A stretch of DNA of 64,000 nucleotides from Hypericum androsaemum (GCA_963995505.1 OZ023197.1:2215001-2279000), one strand, 5' to 3'; numbered from the stretch's first letter, positions 23,490-35,809 are shown. Notes: generated by a model from the sequence alone, not told the origin. A program made the numbers and translations.

Positions 23490-24000
23490 TTTAGATATCA
23501 ACAGATTCACAAAAGCATCGGTTTCGGGAAACCAGACAACGACCTGCAAACACTTCCACTTCATGTCAAAAGAGAAATATCGAATAAACTCACCGTCCTT
23601 TTTTATTTTTATCTAGAGGGTTCAAGTTCAAGTTCAAGTTCAAGTTCAAGTTCAAGTCTTGTGATGCAAATCTGGAGATTGTCTTGTTCAACAATCTATC
23701 AATCAGTCCACCCTCAAGAAAACAGGACACCTTCGCTTCATCACACCAAAAAATCTACGATTTTGAAAAGGCGGGGGTAGCAAGCGGAAATCGTACATAG
23801 CAACACAGAACTCGAACTCAAACTCAAACTCAAACTCGTTGGGACATGACGTCGAACATTTAGGTGGGGGGAGAGAGTGAGGTTACCTTCATTGCTGAGT
23901 TCGAATGCCGACCAAACCAAATAGCTCACTTCGAGGCCAGCCGTTAACTTTAAAGAGCTTGGCTTGCAATGGGTCACTTCAACGAGAATTTCAATTTAAT
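23490..24000. repeat. Left arm of a large imperfect inverted duplication
   Basis: The segments TTTCGGGAAACCAGAC, ATCTAGAGGGTT, ATCGTAGA/TCTACGAT next to CTTCGCTTCATC, and TTAAAGAGCTTGGCTTGCAATG recur in inverse order on the other side at 25325-26015. About 1.3 kb of unrelated AT-rich DNA separates the arms. This arm alone carries a run of six AAGTTC hexamers (about 23625-23660). The source is unknown. A frame reading LQVVVWFPE occurs in both arms, but I cannot assign a family. Confidence 0.75.
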
Positions 24001-25324
24001 CAAAAGGCTTTCAGTTCCATTTCCTTGAAATTAATTTGATGCAGTAGTCCCGTTTTCGAGGTGGTCTAAAAATCCGACAGAAACAGGGTATTGCACGAGG
24101 CGGCGAAGAAGGTTATTTTTTGGGAAAAGTTCATATTAGTACCTTGTAGTTTGTTCAATTATCAAAAATAGGTTTGTGGTTCCAACAGTACTTGCCTCCT
24201 CGATTTTTTTTCCCCACTGCAGAGACTTTTCATAAGCAAATTTTATGCATCAAGTCATAACATTAGTATTTTACGAGGTCTTGAGCAATCTCGGGCGAGA
24301 GTCGCAGGAACAGATTAAGAGTTCCAGATTAAGAATTGGAATTTTTCTTCTTAGATAAAAGAGGGATTATGGATTGAGAGTTTTTGTTATTGAAATCTTC
24401 GACATCTGTGTGGCGTGGGGCAGTTGGTAATTTTTGCGATGTGGCGTGGTGTTTTTTTTTGGTGATATTCTTTTATTTTGTAATCCTACTCAGCAATATA
24501 AAATGACGTGTAATTATGTCATTTTTGGAACATGAAGTTATTTATTTGTTAAAATGGTGGTGGGATACAAGACACTATTTTGGGATTTTTTTATAATACA
24601 AAGTACAAATTGTCTATTTCTAATAATACATGATATTAAAGTGTCTTTAACCCTTTTGTTAACATTTGTCTCAAATTCTAGTCACGTTAGAACTCTTATA
24701 CATATTGAATAGAGAAATAGTATCTCCTATATATATCCACGAACTCTGTGTGAGGCATTGTAACCGGATTGATTCACATAGTGGACGACTCTCTTTTGCC
24801 CGTAATTTTTCTTCCCATCTCGAGATTTTCCACGTAAATTTTGTATGTTGTGTTTTCTCATTTTAATATTATTTCTAAAAACCTTTAAATTTTGACAACT
24901 AAATTTTGAGATGGCTACGTTATCGAGCCTAATGAGGAAAGACTGATACCTCTTTTCTTACAAGGGAGTTTCTCTGAGTATGAGAATTGTATGAGTTTAA
25001 GCTCGAATTCTTGAAAAACAAAATTTTGCTAGAAATGGGATTGAACATTTCTTTACAAGAGAGGCTTACATTGATAGATCTAAACCTAATAACATATGCT
25101 TGGACGCTACGCGACTCCCATGAGGCATGCATGCACCTAGGACGACCCTACAATGTACAAGGAACTGGAATTCCTACAACACATCTACTCTTTCTTCGTT
25201 TCTATCCTTTGTTTCTCGGAGGCTAACTTGGATTAATTGGTCTAGTGGACTGAATACTAAATGATCTAAACAAAAAATTTAAAATTAAAACTCGAGTGGA
25301 ACTCGAGGCCTTTGATTAAATTTT
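24001..25324. other. Spacer of the inverted duplication, no gene seen
   Basis: AT-rich. Near 24121-24165 is a short stretch (AAAAGTTCATATTAGTACCT) related to the end of the element at 39.7 kb. No coding sequence recognised. Confidence 0.4.
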
Positions 25325-26015
25325 GAAATAATCCATTGCAAGCCAAGCTCTTAAAGTTAACGTCCTTGCTAGAGTCGAAGTGAGCTATTTAGTTGGCATT
25401 CGAACTCAGCAATGAAGGTAACACCTCTCTCTCCCTCTCCAAATGTTGTCCCCGCGCTCTCTCAATTGCCAATATCTGTTTTCTATTACCAAAGAGTTGG
25501 GGAAATCCACATTCGCTCGCCACCTGTTCGATGTTATGTCCCATTGAGTTTTAGCGCTTAACCGGTTTTAGTTCTCAGGGTGACAAGTTAGCCACGGCTG
25601 AAAAGGAAGGGAAGGAAAGGAGATGGACACTTTTCAATGAGTAGCCCCTCGTTATTTTATTAGGTATTTGAGAAAGTGAGCAGAAAAAGAACATGTTTGC
25701 TCCTTAGATTGACCATGAGAGTTTAGAAAAGCTGATAAATACCGTTGTTAAATGGAGCTTTACCCCCGCCTTTTCAAAATCGTAGATGAAGCGAAGGTGT
25801 GTTTTCTTGTCTGTTTTTGAGGGTCTTACTGTAAGTTTAATGGACTGATAGATTGTTAAACAAGACAATCGCCATATTTGCATCACAAGACTTCCATTTG
25901 AGTTGAACTTGGAACCCTCTAGATAAAAGGACGGTGATATTTCTCTCTGACATGAAGGGAAGGTGTTTGCAGGTAGTCGTCTGGTTTCCCGAAAGCATTC
26001 TGTTGCTATCTAAAC
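25325..26015. repeat. Right arm of the large inverted duplication
   Basis: Inverse copy of 23490-24000 with many indels. It contains CATTGCAAGCCAAGCTCTTA, AAAATCGTAGATGAAGCGAA, AACCCTCTAGATAAA and GTCTGGTTTCCCGAAA. Similarity stops exactly where the truncated LTR begins (TCTAAAC then TGCTAGG), so the LTR inserted into or cut off this arm. Confidence 0.75.
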
Positions 26016-26187
26016 TGCTAGGAATTCAGCAATTTAGAGAACAATACGCGCAAAAAACACGGACACAAAAGATAACGTGGTTCGGCCTAATGTCTACGTC
26101 CACGGAGAGAAATGAGAACTTTTATTGATGGATCCAAGCTACAAAGCAATACAAAACTCTTGGGTAACATACCAACCCTTGTACATC
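26016..26187 (-). mobile_element. Truncated LTR related to the solo LTR at 15.7 kb
   Basis: Shares GAATTCAGCAA, GATAACGTGGTTCGGCCTAA, TCCACGG(G)GAGAAA and the TACAAAGC/ACAAAGCC region with 15727-16009 in the same orientation. The U3 half is missing, so only R/U5-like sequence is left. Confidence 0.7.
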
Positions 26188-28104
26188 AAGTAATTTGAAT
26201 TTGACCGAATTTTATGTTCATAATTCTAAGGAAAAATTGAATACGATTCATAATATTTGTGATGTGAATTCATAGACTAAGAAAAAGATTTTATTAGTTC
26301 AATTTTTTAAAATATTTAGTGATTATCAATGGTGGTTGGCATATTAATGCTTTATAAATGGTTCTTTCCCATTTTAGTCGTCAGCGAAATTGCGTAAAAC
26401 TGTATAAGGCAACAAAATAACAAAAAATAAAACTCCCAAAGAAGGAAAAGGGGGGAAAACCAACTAGTGCGACACCGTCATTCTTGACCATAAATCTAGG
26501 GAACAATTTGCTATGGTCTGTTAAAAGAGATGCATCAAGAACATGTATGTGTCCCATCTCTTGTCATTGTTGGAATTAAAATGCATGCGTGTCAATGGTA
26601 GAGTACTTAAATACTTGATATATATAATAACATAGATTAATTAGTGATTTTTAATCGTGACGGAGTAATGTTTAATTAAATATAAAGTCTTGAGGTTGTT
26701 TGCATTGGTGTTAAAACTCGATAGAAAAAGTTTGGTCGTGCTTTAGGATCTGACCAGACGTGAATTTGATAAAAATATCAAACCATGATACCAGGAAATT
26801 CCAATACATTCAACAGCAATTTCGAGCAAACCCCAACTGAAAATCAAAGTTGCCTCAAACCTACGGCTACTACGAGACCGGATTGAGTGGGGACTAAAGA
26901 AAATTTGTCCACAGGTGGGGACTACATTTTGGGCTGTCAGATTTGATTATCTTTAAATTTGATGGTCAATAATCTATCAGGTGATATTGGTTTGTATGTG
27001 AAGTGATATTGGTATGTTGGTTTACATATGAAGTGATATTGGTTTGCATGTGTAGTGATATTGGTTTGAGTTAGTCCCCATGGATGGGGACTAGCCCAGT
27101 CCCCACCAAATCTGCCCCCCAGCTACTACACCCGACGGAAAAACTCCTCCAAGTTCCATCCTATTGGTTCAGTGGTAATCATCAGAACGCACACAATAAA
27201 ACGGATCCAAGCCCATCAAAATATGGGTTTTCGATTTAGTGGGACAACATAAAAATCATCTAGCTCTTTCTATTGGGCCTTAACTTTTTAGGCAAATCGT
27301 TGAGCCTTATTTCTGCCATCCAAGATTTGGGCCTCTTCTTCTTCTTTTTCTTCTGAGATATGATTTGGGCCTCTTCTTGAGTTTAACGTGAACAATAAGT
27401 TGCAAAATTTCGATAAAAAATGGTAGCACAATTAGACACTTGAACAAGAAGTAGGATGCTTTTGCACAACTCGAATTTGAATAGTCGACTCATTATGTAC
27501 TTATGTAAGTATAAAAAAATAAGTAGGATGGTTTTCTTGTCAAAAAAGAAACAACTGTCTGGACTTCTAGAACTAAAAGCTGCTTTACACTTTAACTCTT
27601 TCTCATTCATCTTCAAGAAAGCCTCTAGTTGTCCAAACCTACCCAACTGTTTCTTTGTGATCAAGTTCTAGATATCCTCTCCACTTTGCTTTCTTGTGAT
27701 CGGGACCATACAAAAGTTTCAGAGGATTGTGAGCTACTCTGTAGTTAACATCTATGATAGATTGAACTTGAATTTCCGTCAAACCTTATACATCTTGTGT
27801 CATTAATTCAAATGGTCTTGGACAATTGTTGAATGATTGTTCTAAGCTTAATCTGAAATTTGAAATATAAGAATACACCTATCTTTAAATTTAGTACGAA
27901 ATACTTAATGTCTTTCATGATTGATCTTTGGAACTCGAACTAGTTAAGTGTTTTACTACTTTTCATGGTCCTAGTGAAATATTTTGGATGATTCCCAATA
28001 AAAGAATTTTGGGTGGCTGCCAATTTCTAGTGCTCTACTTAACTTGAAGATTAAAGTGTCTTGATTGGCTTTATTATCTTAATGAGATCAGATAATAGAT
28101 AATA
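26188..28104. repeat. Intergenic; LINE tail copy and a small palindromic element
   Basis: At 26781-26851 is a direct copy (about 90% by eye) of 20127-20197, the 3' tail of the LINE. About 26880-27120 looks like a small inverted-repeat element: GTGGGGACTA near the left end, and a palindromic AGTCCCCATGGATGGGGACT (27076-27095) near the right. Between them are about four degenerate repeats of GTGATATTGGTTTG(C/T)ATGT (about 26970-27075). The rest (27121-28104) shows no gene. Confidence 0.5.
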
Positions 28105-29369
28105 GGAAAAATTATGCTCAGATCCCTGTAGTTTGGCGTCCCTCCCTCTGGGGTCCCTGCATTTCCAAAATCGTTCCTGACGTCCCCGAAGTTTGGTTTT
28201 ATCAACTCTCGGGTCCCTGACAGTTCTTTTTTTCATTTTTAGTCATGGAAATGACCAAAATACCCTTAAACAAAAAATAAAAAAATTACATTCTTCAACT
28301 TTTGGCCAAAAATACCAACAACCAAAAATCAACCCAAAAATAAGATCAAAATAACCAAAATCAAGAACACAACTAAGAATATCAAGAAAAAAAAACCTAG
28401 ATCGTTCAAGATCTAAACTCACAGAAATTAAGAAACGATCCCACCGAAATCAAAATTGAAAAACTGAGATCTAAACCCACTAACCAATCATCCTCATCTC
28501 CAACATGACCTTCTTCATCGCCTCAAACTCCTCCATTTTGTACAGTTCCTTCTAAAACAAACAAACAGGTTGATAAACCCATTTAAAAAAATCACAGCAA
28601 GCAGAAGAAGAGGGGACGGCCTCGCCGAGGGCACGGGCGATGGTTGCGATGGGGGAAGGAGGGAAGGGGCGTGATCGGGGTCGCCGATGAGGGGAAGGAG
28701 GGCGTGGACGCGCTCTCCTCCTCTGAAGTGGCCATACCGCAGTAGCTCTTCGATCTCCACCTACACCGCGACGCCGCCCGCGCGGCCTCTATCGCTAACT
28801 GCACCGCGGGGTTCAGCAGCTCGGTGATCTCCGGGTTGCGCAGGGGACCGAGGAGTACTTCACTCGGATCGGTGATCTCCGGGCTGCCGTGTGGTAACTT
28901 TCGGGATCGAGGTTTTTTTTGTCTTTTTTGGCTTTTTGGTGCGGAATTTTGATTTGGGTTTTTGATGGTTACAACTCCTTGATTTTAATTGAACCTTTGT
29001 AATTGCTATTAGCTTAAATTGAACCGTGATTTTAATTGAAGTTGATTTTAATCTGGGTTGAATCATTTAATTATTTTTTTGGTTGTTCTTGATGTTCTTG
29101 GTTGTGTTCTTGATTTTAGTTAGTTTGATCTTGGTTTTGGGTTTGTTTTTTGTGGTGGGTGTTTTTGTTCAAAGGTTGGAGAAGGTAAATTTTTTTATTT
29201 TTTGTTTAAGGGTATTTTGGTCATTTCCATGACCAAAAATGAAAAAAGAGCCGTCAGGGACCCGAGAGTCTCTAAAACCAAACTTCGGGGACGTCAGGAA
29301 CGATTTCGAAAATGCAGGTACCCCAAAGGGAGGGACGCCAAATTACAGGGACCTGAACGTAATTTTTCC
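28105..29369. mobile_element. MULE with captured gene-like interior (candidate Pack-MULE)
   Basis: The left end GGAAAAATTATGCTCAGATC and right end ACCTGAACGTAATTTTTCC are inverted copies. The repeats extend about 170 bp, through TCCCTGACAG and the shared motif AAATGACCAAAATACCCTTA (28249-28268) and its inverse (29207-29226). The 9-bp flanks are TAGATAATA (28096-28104) and TAGATAAAA (29370-29378), one mismatch. The interior is GC-rich between about 28500 and 28890. Confidence 0.85.
28505..28900 (-). pseudogene. Unrecognised captured gene fragment in the MULE
   Basis: On the minus strand a GC-rich segment reads VLLGPLRNPEITELLNPAVQ then LAIEAARAA. After a frame break, EELLRYGHFRGGERVHALLP and LIGDPDHAP follow. 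An apparent intron then ends in TTTTAG (about 28555), and KELYKMEEFEAMKKVMLEMR follows. The exon-intron-exon layout suggests genomic capture of a host gene. The frame break and lack of a full reading frame make it non-functional. I do not recognise the parent. Confidence 0.45.
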
Positions 29370-29456
29370 TAGATAAAATGTCTTCGTAATCCTATCAATG
29401 TTTCTTATAGCTTCATTAATTTCTCTCTTCTTTCATTGTACTTGATAATTTTTTTA

Positions 29457-32400
29457 GGAAAAATTACTCTCAAGTCTCCCGTGTTTTCTTAAATATACTC
29501 AAAAATTTTCCGTATTTGAAAAACGATCTTGTTGTCTTTTTCGTTTATTTTTATTATACTTTCGAGTCCCTCGCTGACATTAGCAGTTTTTTTTTTCATT
29601 GAAATGAAGAACAAAGAAAAAATCTCCTTCGACTCCTTTCCCGGAGTTCCACCGCAACCAACCAAACATAGCAAATTTAGATTAATTAATTAGATATAGA
29701 GAAGTGAAGATGAAATCCAGATTAATTAATTAATCAAACGCAACACAAGCTGCGATAAACTTCATCGAAAGTTCTGGCTAGAGATGAACTTCATAAAAAG
29801 TGCAGGCTGCAATTTACAGAAGGGAAACAGAACTGTTGGAGTTAAAAAATGACCTCGGGAGGTTAAGGTTCGAGTATGACTTTGGGTTCGGCCGTAGTGT
29901 GACACTTTGGGGTTGTTCGATTGTTCGCTCACTTAGTCGTCCATTCTTTTTTGTCCGACCGCCTAGTTGTCGACTTCGGGATGGACCCCCCTGGTTGTCC
30001 GCTTCGGGACGGACCCCCTGGTTGTCCACTTTGGGCCACACCCCCTTGGTTGTCCAATTTGGGCCACACTCCCTGGTTGTCTGCTTTGGGACACACCCCC
30101 TGGTCGTCCACTTCGGGATGCACCCTCCATCGTTCTACTTCGGGACGGACTCGTCTTGACATCTACTTTGGGATGGACTTGCCTCGTCGCCCGCTTTAGC
30201 TGTGTCAAATTTTGGTAGATTAGTCATATTTTTTGACTTGGGCATCAAATTGAGCTGATTCTTTTGGCTATGGAAAGGCAAGACAGAGATCTACAATGTT
30301 GTAGTTTATGACTTTTCCAAATTTGAAGCAGAAGAAGGTCAAGATTTTATTTGAAGACCAGCTCGCCTGATGGAGCGAGCGAGCTCACCTTGCCATGGTT
30401 AGGAGCGAGCTGCTCGCCTGGTTGGGAGCAAGCTTCTTGTCTTGGAGTGATTGGGAGTGAGCTCACCCGCTCGCCCACTCACCTCGCTCGTTCACCCATT
30501 TGCTCACTCACCTACTCTCGCTTCGTGCTCGTATTGGTCTCGTGTTGACTTTGACCTTAAGATGGCTTTGATCTCATGATGGCCCTGGTCTCGTACCGGC
30601 ATAGATGGCCTTGATCCCATGTCGGCCTTGGTCTCGTGTTCGCATTGGCTTCGTGATGGCCTTGGTCTTGAAGTGGCAGCCTTGGTTTTGTGTTTACTTT
30701 GGTCTGAATGGCCTTGGTTTCGTGCTCGCCTGGCCGACTCCCCTAACATATTCGCCCACCGTGCTCGTCTTGCCGGCTCGTTGTTGAGACTAAAAAATGA
30801 TTATGGATCTGGGTTGAGCCAGCTTTCAGTTTTGTTCATTTCAGATGGGATATACGGGTCGAGCCGGTATTTGGTTTTGGGCTCATCCTTCTTTATTTTG
30901 GGTTGGCGAACATCCGCTTAGGCTCGGGAATGCCAGTCAGGGCTCGATAACGCCTGCTTGAGCTCGAGAACACCCATTTGGGCTCGGGAATGCCCGTCTG
31001 GGCTTAACAATGCCAGCTTGGGCTTGGGCTTGGGAACTCCCGCTTGGGCTGAAGAACGCCCACTTGGGCTCACAAATGCCCGTCTGGGCTCGAGAACGCT
31101 TGCTTATGCTCGAGAATGCCTACTTTGGCTCAGGAACACTCGTCTGGCCTCGAGAATGCCTGTTTGGGCTTGGGAACACCTGCTTAGGCTAGAAAATGCA
31201 TGTCTAGGCCTGGTAGACGCTCGTCTATGCTTGGGAATGCCCTAGGCTTGGCGAATGCCCTTGGGCTTGTCAAACGCGTGGGCTTGGCAAATTCCCCTGG
31301 GATGGGCGAGCATCTTGGGCTTGTCGAATGCCCTTAGGCTCGGCGAGCGCCCTGGGCTTAGGAATACCGAGAAAGGCTTATAATTTTGGGTCGTTCTTGA
31401 ATTAGGGTTAGATGGTATTTTGGCGGGGACATTCGAGAAGAAGCCGGAACCATGTCGGCATCATTGATATGACTAAGGCAGTTTAAATTTCTTATCATAA
31501 GACGAGGCTTAGTTGGTGTCATCGATATGACTAAGGCAGTTTAGGTATCAATGTGACTAAGGCAGTTTAGGTTTCTCATCATGAGGTGGAAATAGGCCAG
31601 CGTCATCGATATGGCTAAGGCGGTTCGAGTTTCTCATCATGAGACGAGGCTTGGTCGGCGTCATCGATATGACTAAGGCAGTTTGGGCATCAATGTGATT
31701 AAGGAAGTTTGGGTTTCTCATCATGAAGTGGAAACAGTCCGGCATCATCGATATGGCTAAGGCGGTTTGGGTTTCTCATCATGAGACGAGGCTTGGTCGG
31801 CGTCATCGATATAACTAAGGTAGTTTGGGTATCGATACGACTAAGGCAGTTTGAGTTTTTCATCATGAGCTGAGGCCAGGTCGGCATCATCGATATGACT
31901 AAGACGGTTTGGGTTTCTCACCGTGAGACGAGGCTTGGTCGGCTTCATCGATATGACTAAGGCAGTTTGGGTATTGATATAACTAAGACGGTTTGGGTTT
32001 CTCATCATGAGACAGGGCTAAGTCGGCGACGTCTCTATATAAGAAAGGTACGGGCACGAGAGCAAGAGGATCAATAATACAACAACAACAATCCTTTCTG
32101 TTGGGCCGACCTTGGGACGTCCATTTCAGTTCTATCTCGGGAAGTCTTAGCGTTCTTGTACCACTTCCACCACCAACAAGAACATAGGGAACCAAACACA
32201 GCTCAATTACCGCTCCTTGGGCTTTGTTCTAACTGCGATAAACTGAGAACATGATGGGTTTATGGAATTTGAGGAAAAGGAGGTATGGGAGGAGCGCGAA
32301 CGATGAAAAAGGGTTGTGGAGGGAGGAGGGGCGGCGATTATTCGAGGGGCGTCTATGGGGGTCGATGCTCGAGGAAGACGTTCAAAGATGGAGCTCTGAG

Positions 32401-32834
32401 AGGAGGAGGAGGAGAGGCAAAGGACGAGAGGCGAAGGATGCTCGACTATTTCTGGTCAATGGAAACCAGCTCCGGGAGGAGGAAGACGAGAGGCGAGGGA
32501 GAGAGGGGGAGGAAGAGAGGGAGAGACGAGGGGGTCGTCCGTTACAAGGTTCCTAGGTTCCTAGTGGTGGGGGTCGTCGGTGGCGAGCTGTTCCCGTCGC
32601 TGGACATGGGTTTCTTGGTGATGGGTCGTCGGTAGGAGATATTTTTTTTGGTTTGTTTTTTAGGATATTTTGGTCATTTCAATGACAAAAAATAAAAAAA
32701 AAAAGAGTTGCTGATGTCAGTAAGAACCCGAAAGTATAATAAATCAAACACGGGGGACTTTGGCATATATTTTTCAAATACATGAAACTTTAGCGTATAT
32801 TTAAACAAACATGGGAAATTTGAGAGTAATTTCC
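29457..32834. mobile_element. MULE (3.4 kb) enclosing a later insertion
   Basis: The left end GGAAAAATTACTCTCAAGTC and right end AAATTTGAGAGTAATTTCC are inverted copies. The repeats run inward to the CCTCGCTGACATTAGCAG block (about 29569) and its counterpart TTGCTGATGTCAGTAAG (about 32707), with the subterminal motif GGATATTTTGGTCATTTC at 32663-32680. The flanks are T-runs, so the target duplication is unclear. A repeat-rich insertion (next entry) makes up about two thirds. The MULE's own interior on the right (32250-32640) is purine- and GC-rich, coding-like and unrecognised. Confidence 0.75.
29763..32233. mobile_element. Tandem-repeat-rich insertion inside the MULE, class uncertain
   Basis: The boundaries are inferred from the shared 12-bp flank CTGCGATAAACT on both sides. 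Inside are successive arrays: about 29980-30190 (30-34-bp units, CCTGGTTGTCCACTTTGGG type); about 30350-30790 (degenerate GCTCGCCTG and CCTTGGTCTCGTG units); about 30910-31360 (about 26-bp GGGCTCGGGAATGCCCGTCT units); about 31450-32010 (GCATCATCGATATGACTAAG with TTTCTCATCATGAGACGAGG). At the end is TCTATATAAG (about 32034). Arrays followed by a TATA box and an ACAACAACAA leader resemble the U3-R region of a long LTR. No retrotransposon protein is present. Confidence 0.5.
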
Positions 32835-34236
32835 TTTTTTAATATGCATATCTATCAATGTTCTTTTAAACTTCAATATATTATTTAAAAGTAACATTAT
32901 ACATTTTTTAAAACATACTAAAGATGCATCAGTCTAAATAAAGTCAGAGAATCAAAGAACTGTAGCCAGTTAGAAGAATGACTTTTGCACATAAATTATG
33001 TTAGTGGGTTGGCTAATAGCTACGAGTGTCCTCACCAAGCCCTATCAAAAAATATTTGGTTAAGCCTAAGATAATCTTAATTAATGGTTTCTAGTGACAG
33101 TTCAGGCAGAGAAAGGTATGCTTGAACTTCCTAAAAAAAAAAGGTATGCTTGAACTTGATTGGTTACACTATGACAAAGCAGTCAATTGATGGTTAAACC
33201 CTCACTAATTGAATTATTTATGTTACACTCATGGATCATAGGTTATACATGTAATTAAGTATTTTTGGTTTATACTACTTGATATACGGTCTATTGTACT
33301 AACTAATCTAAATTCGAGACGGGTAGAATTTTTTGAAAGGTAGCAAAGGCTTCCCAACAAGTATTTAACACCATTGCGTACTCAATTACTCGAATTCGAG
33401 ACATTATTAAGTAAAAAAATTACTCTCGTTCACTCCCCACTAATTATACTAAATATGGGTTTCTATCTGTGGACAAGAAGTGCATGTTTACGTCATGCTC
33501 AAGGGATTTGGCGAAGCAAAATCAAATATATGTAGCTAATAATTAAAGGGTTTCCTATGAATTGGCGTTAGCTAGTTTGTGAATTATAGATGCCATGGAA
33601 AGTCATAATGAAAAGGGGTTTGATTAGCTTAGTTTCACCTCAACTACCACCATATGTCAATAAAAGATATGTCCATAATTAAACAAAATGTCTTGATTTT
33701 TGAGTAGTCATGAATTTAGTAGCCTTGAAATTTTTGTTGAGAGAATTTTTCGATCTTATATAACTTGAACATAAATTAATTAACTCATTAATTATTCAGA
33801 TATCAGGTAGTATAAAAAATTTATCTAAAGGACATGTCCAAATAAAAGGGGAAAAAGCTTTCCCAAGTGCACAAGTTTTCAAATGTGTATGATTATACCT
33901 TTTTCCATTAGGTAGATTTCGAAATTCCAATCCAAATATAAATCACAATTAATTTGGAACCCCACCAATAGATTGCAAAAGGTGAAGAAAGCAACCCATT
34001 ACCCAATCCCCTCACTAGCTCCTATTTTGAATTTTTATCCACCGACAATATCATATTCAGACGTGCATTTTCCGAAAGAGCCGATCACATTTGCGATTTG
34101 TTGCCAGTTTACGATTTGTTGCCACTTTAACAAGTTGCACAAAACTAATCACCGAAAAGAGGTCCCAATGTACGAGGGGTTCCCTATGTTAACACCTGCC
34201 CTTTATTGACTACTCCTATGCTATTTTCAAATCTAA
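32835..34236. other. Intergenic, AT-rich, no gene seen
   Basis: Between the MULE at 29.5-32.8 kb and the next one. No domain-bearing frame, RNA gene or element boundary recognised. Confidence 0.45.
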
Positions 34237-34245
34237 TAGGAGAAA

Positions 34246-35202
34246 GGGTTTTTTTCTCAATATGGTGTTACTATACAAGTTTATTTACCAATATGATGTT
34301 ACTATTTAAAAAATTCCCAAAATGGTGCTCCTTTCTTGGGTCGAAAATTTTTTTTGACCTAGGGAGCGTAGGTCGAAATTTTTTTTCGACCTGGGACCAA
34401 ACCGAAATTTTTTTTGATTTGCGTAGTCAAAAGAATGTTTTCGACCTGGGACCAAAATTGAAAAAAAAATCGACCTGGGACCATTATTTTACTGTAGAAA
34501 TAGAAACGCGTACTGTAGCAATAGTAAACAGTACTGTATCAGTAGTAAAAAATGACTGTAGCAACGGAAATGGAAAAAAACTTACAAAGATAATGTAAGT
34601 ACACTGTAGCAACATTATTTTTGTTAAGATAATAAAAAATCTAAAAAACTCGAAAATTGGTCTTAAATCTAAGACCCATTTTTTGATTTTTTTAGATTTT
34701 TCATTATTTTAACAAAATTAATGGTACTAGAGTACAAATTTTTTCAAAAATAGAAGAAGAATGTAAGACCCATTTTCGAAGTTTTTTAAGATTGTTCATT
34801 ATTTTAACAAAAATAATGGTGCTATAGTACGAAAATTTTGAAAAATAGAAGAAGAATCTAAGACCAATTTTTCGAGTTTTTTTAGATTTTTCATTATTTT
34901 AACAAAAATAATGGTACTACAGTACAAAAATTTACAAAAATAGAAGAATCTAAGACCTATTTTTCAAGTTTTTTAGATTTCTAACAAAAATTTTCAAAAA
35001 ATGCTACAGTACGAAATTTTCAAAAAAATTCACTATTTGCTACAATACTCGGTCCCAGGTCGAAATTTTTTTTCGATTTTGGTTCCAAGTCGAAAAAAAA
35101 ATTCGATCTGAGGAGAGAGAAATACCATATCCGGAATTTTTTCAATAGTAACACCATTTTGGGGATAAAGTTGTACTCTAGCACCATTTTGGGCAAAAAC
35201 TC
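34246..35202. mobile_element. MULE with TCGAAA palindromes, exact 9-bp duplication
   Basis: The 957-bp element is flanked by exact TAGGAGAAA copies (34237-34245 and 35203-35211). It has inverted ends: the right end is ACCATTTTGGGCAAAAACTC and the left is a diverged inverse. Subterminal regions carry palindromic modules such as GGTCGAAATTTTTTTTCGAC (34371-34390). The centre holds about three and a half tandem copies of a roughly 97-bp unit (about 34660-35000; TCTAAGACCCATTTTT ... TTCATTATTTTAACAAAA). No transposase. A relative lies at 41950-42983. Confidence 0.85.
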
Positions 35203-35211
35203 TAGGAGAAA

Positions 35212-35801
35212 GCAAATGCCTAAGACACGATTAAATTAAGCTATAAAGAATGAATATAAAAAAATGTCATGCCAAGTTTTGGCAATATTGACTTCTCATG
35301 GTTTAAATTCGAGATTTATGATTGAACGAAAATAATTCGCCATCAATTTATCTACTTACTTACGTATGTATATCTTGTTAAGTGCTAGCTATTTGGCTTG
35401 CATTATCTTGTTTAAGTGTATACACGTAAGATTTTGTTCTTACCCGCAAGTTCTTGTTTTGCTGATATGTAAAGAGTCACGTTCCTAATTTGAAGCCATT
35501 GTTGGGCACAATTCTTTTTCCCTTATTGTGTGATTGATCATGTTTGGACGGCAACCAACTTTGTGCAAAGCAACATTTATAATTTAGTTCTCCAATTATT
35601 GTGTTTGTCTTGAACACACTAAAATTGTAACACTCTCCAATTGAACTTATTTTTACAAGCTGTAGCTACAATTGGTTTGCATGTGATAAGTCGCCCCCAC
35701 ATAAATTGAACCAATCCAAGGGTTAGAAAAGAAAATGACACAAATGTCTAATGCACCAACAAATATATATTAAAGGGTAGTTGGAAATTAAATAGTAAGA
35801 T
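35212..35801. other. Intergenic, no gene seen
   Basis: AT-rich spacer with no recognisable coding or repeat structure. Confidence 0.4.
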
Positions 35802-35809
35802 TATGGCAT

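Noticed and set aside
29763..32233. Helitron, suggested by a TC start and CTAA end
   Set aside because: The borders carry a 12-bp direct repeat, while Helitrons make no target duplication, and no 3' hairpin was seen.
34620..35000. Possible CRISPR-like array of ~97-bp units
   Set aside because: The units are contiguous diverged tandem repeats without spacers, inside a plant MULE.
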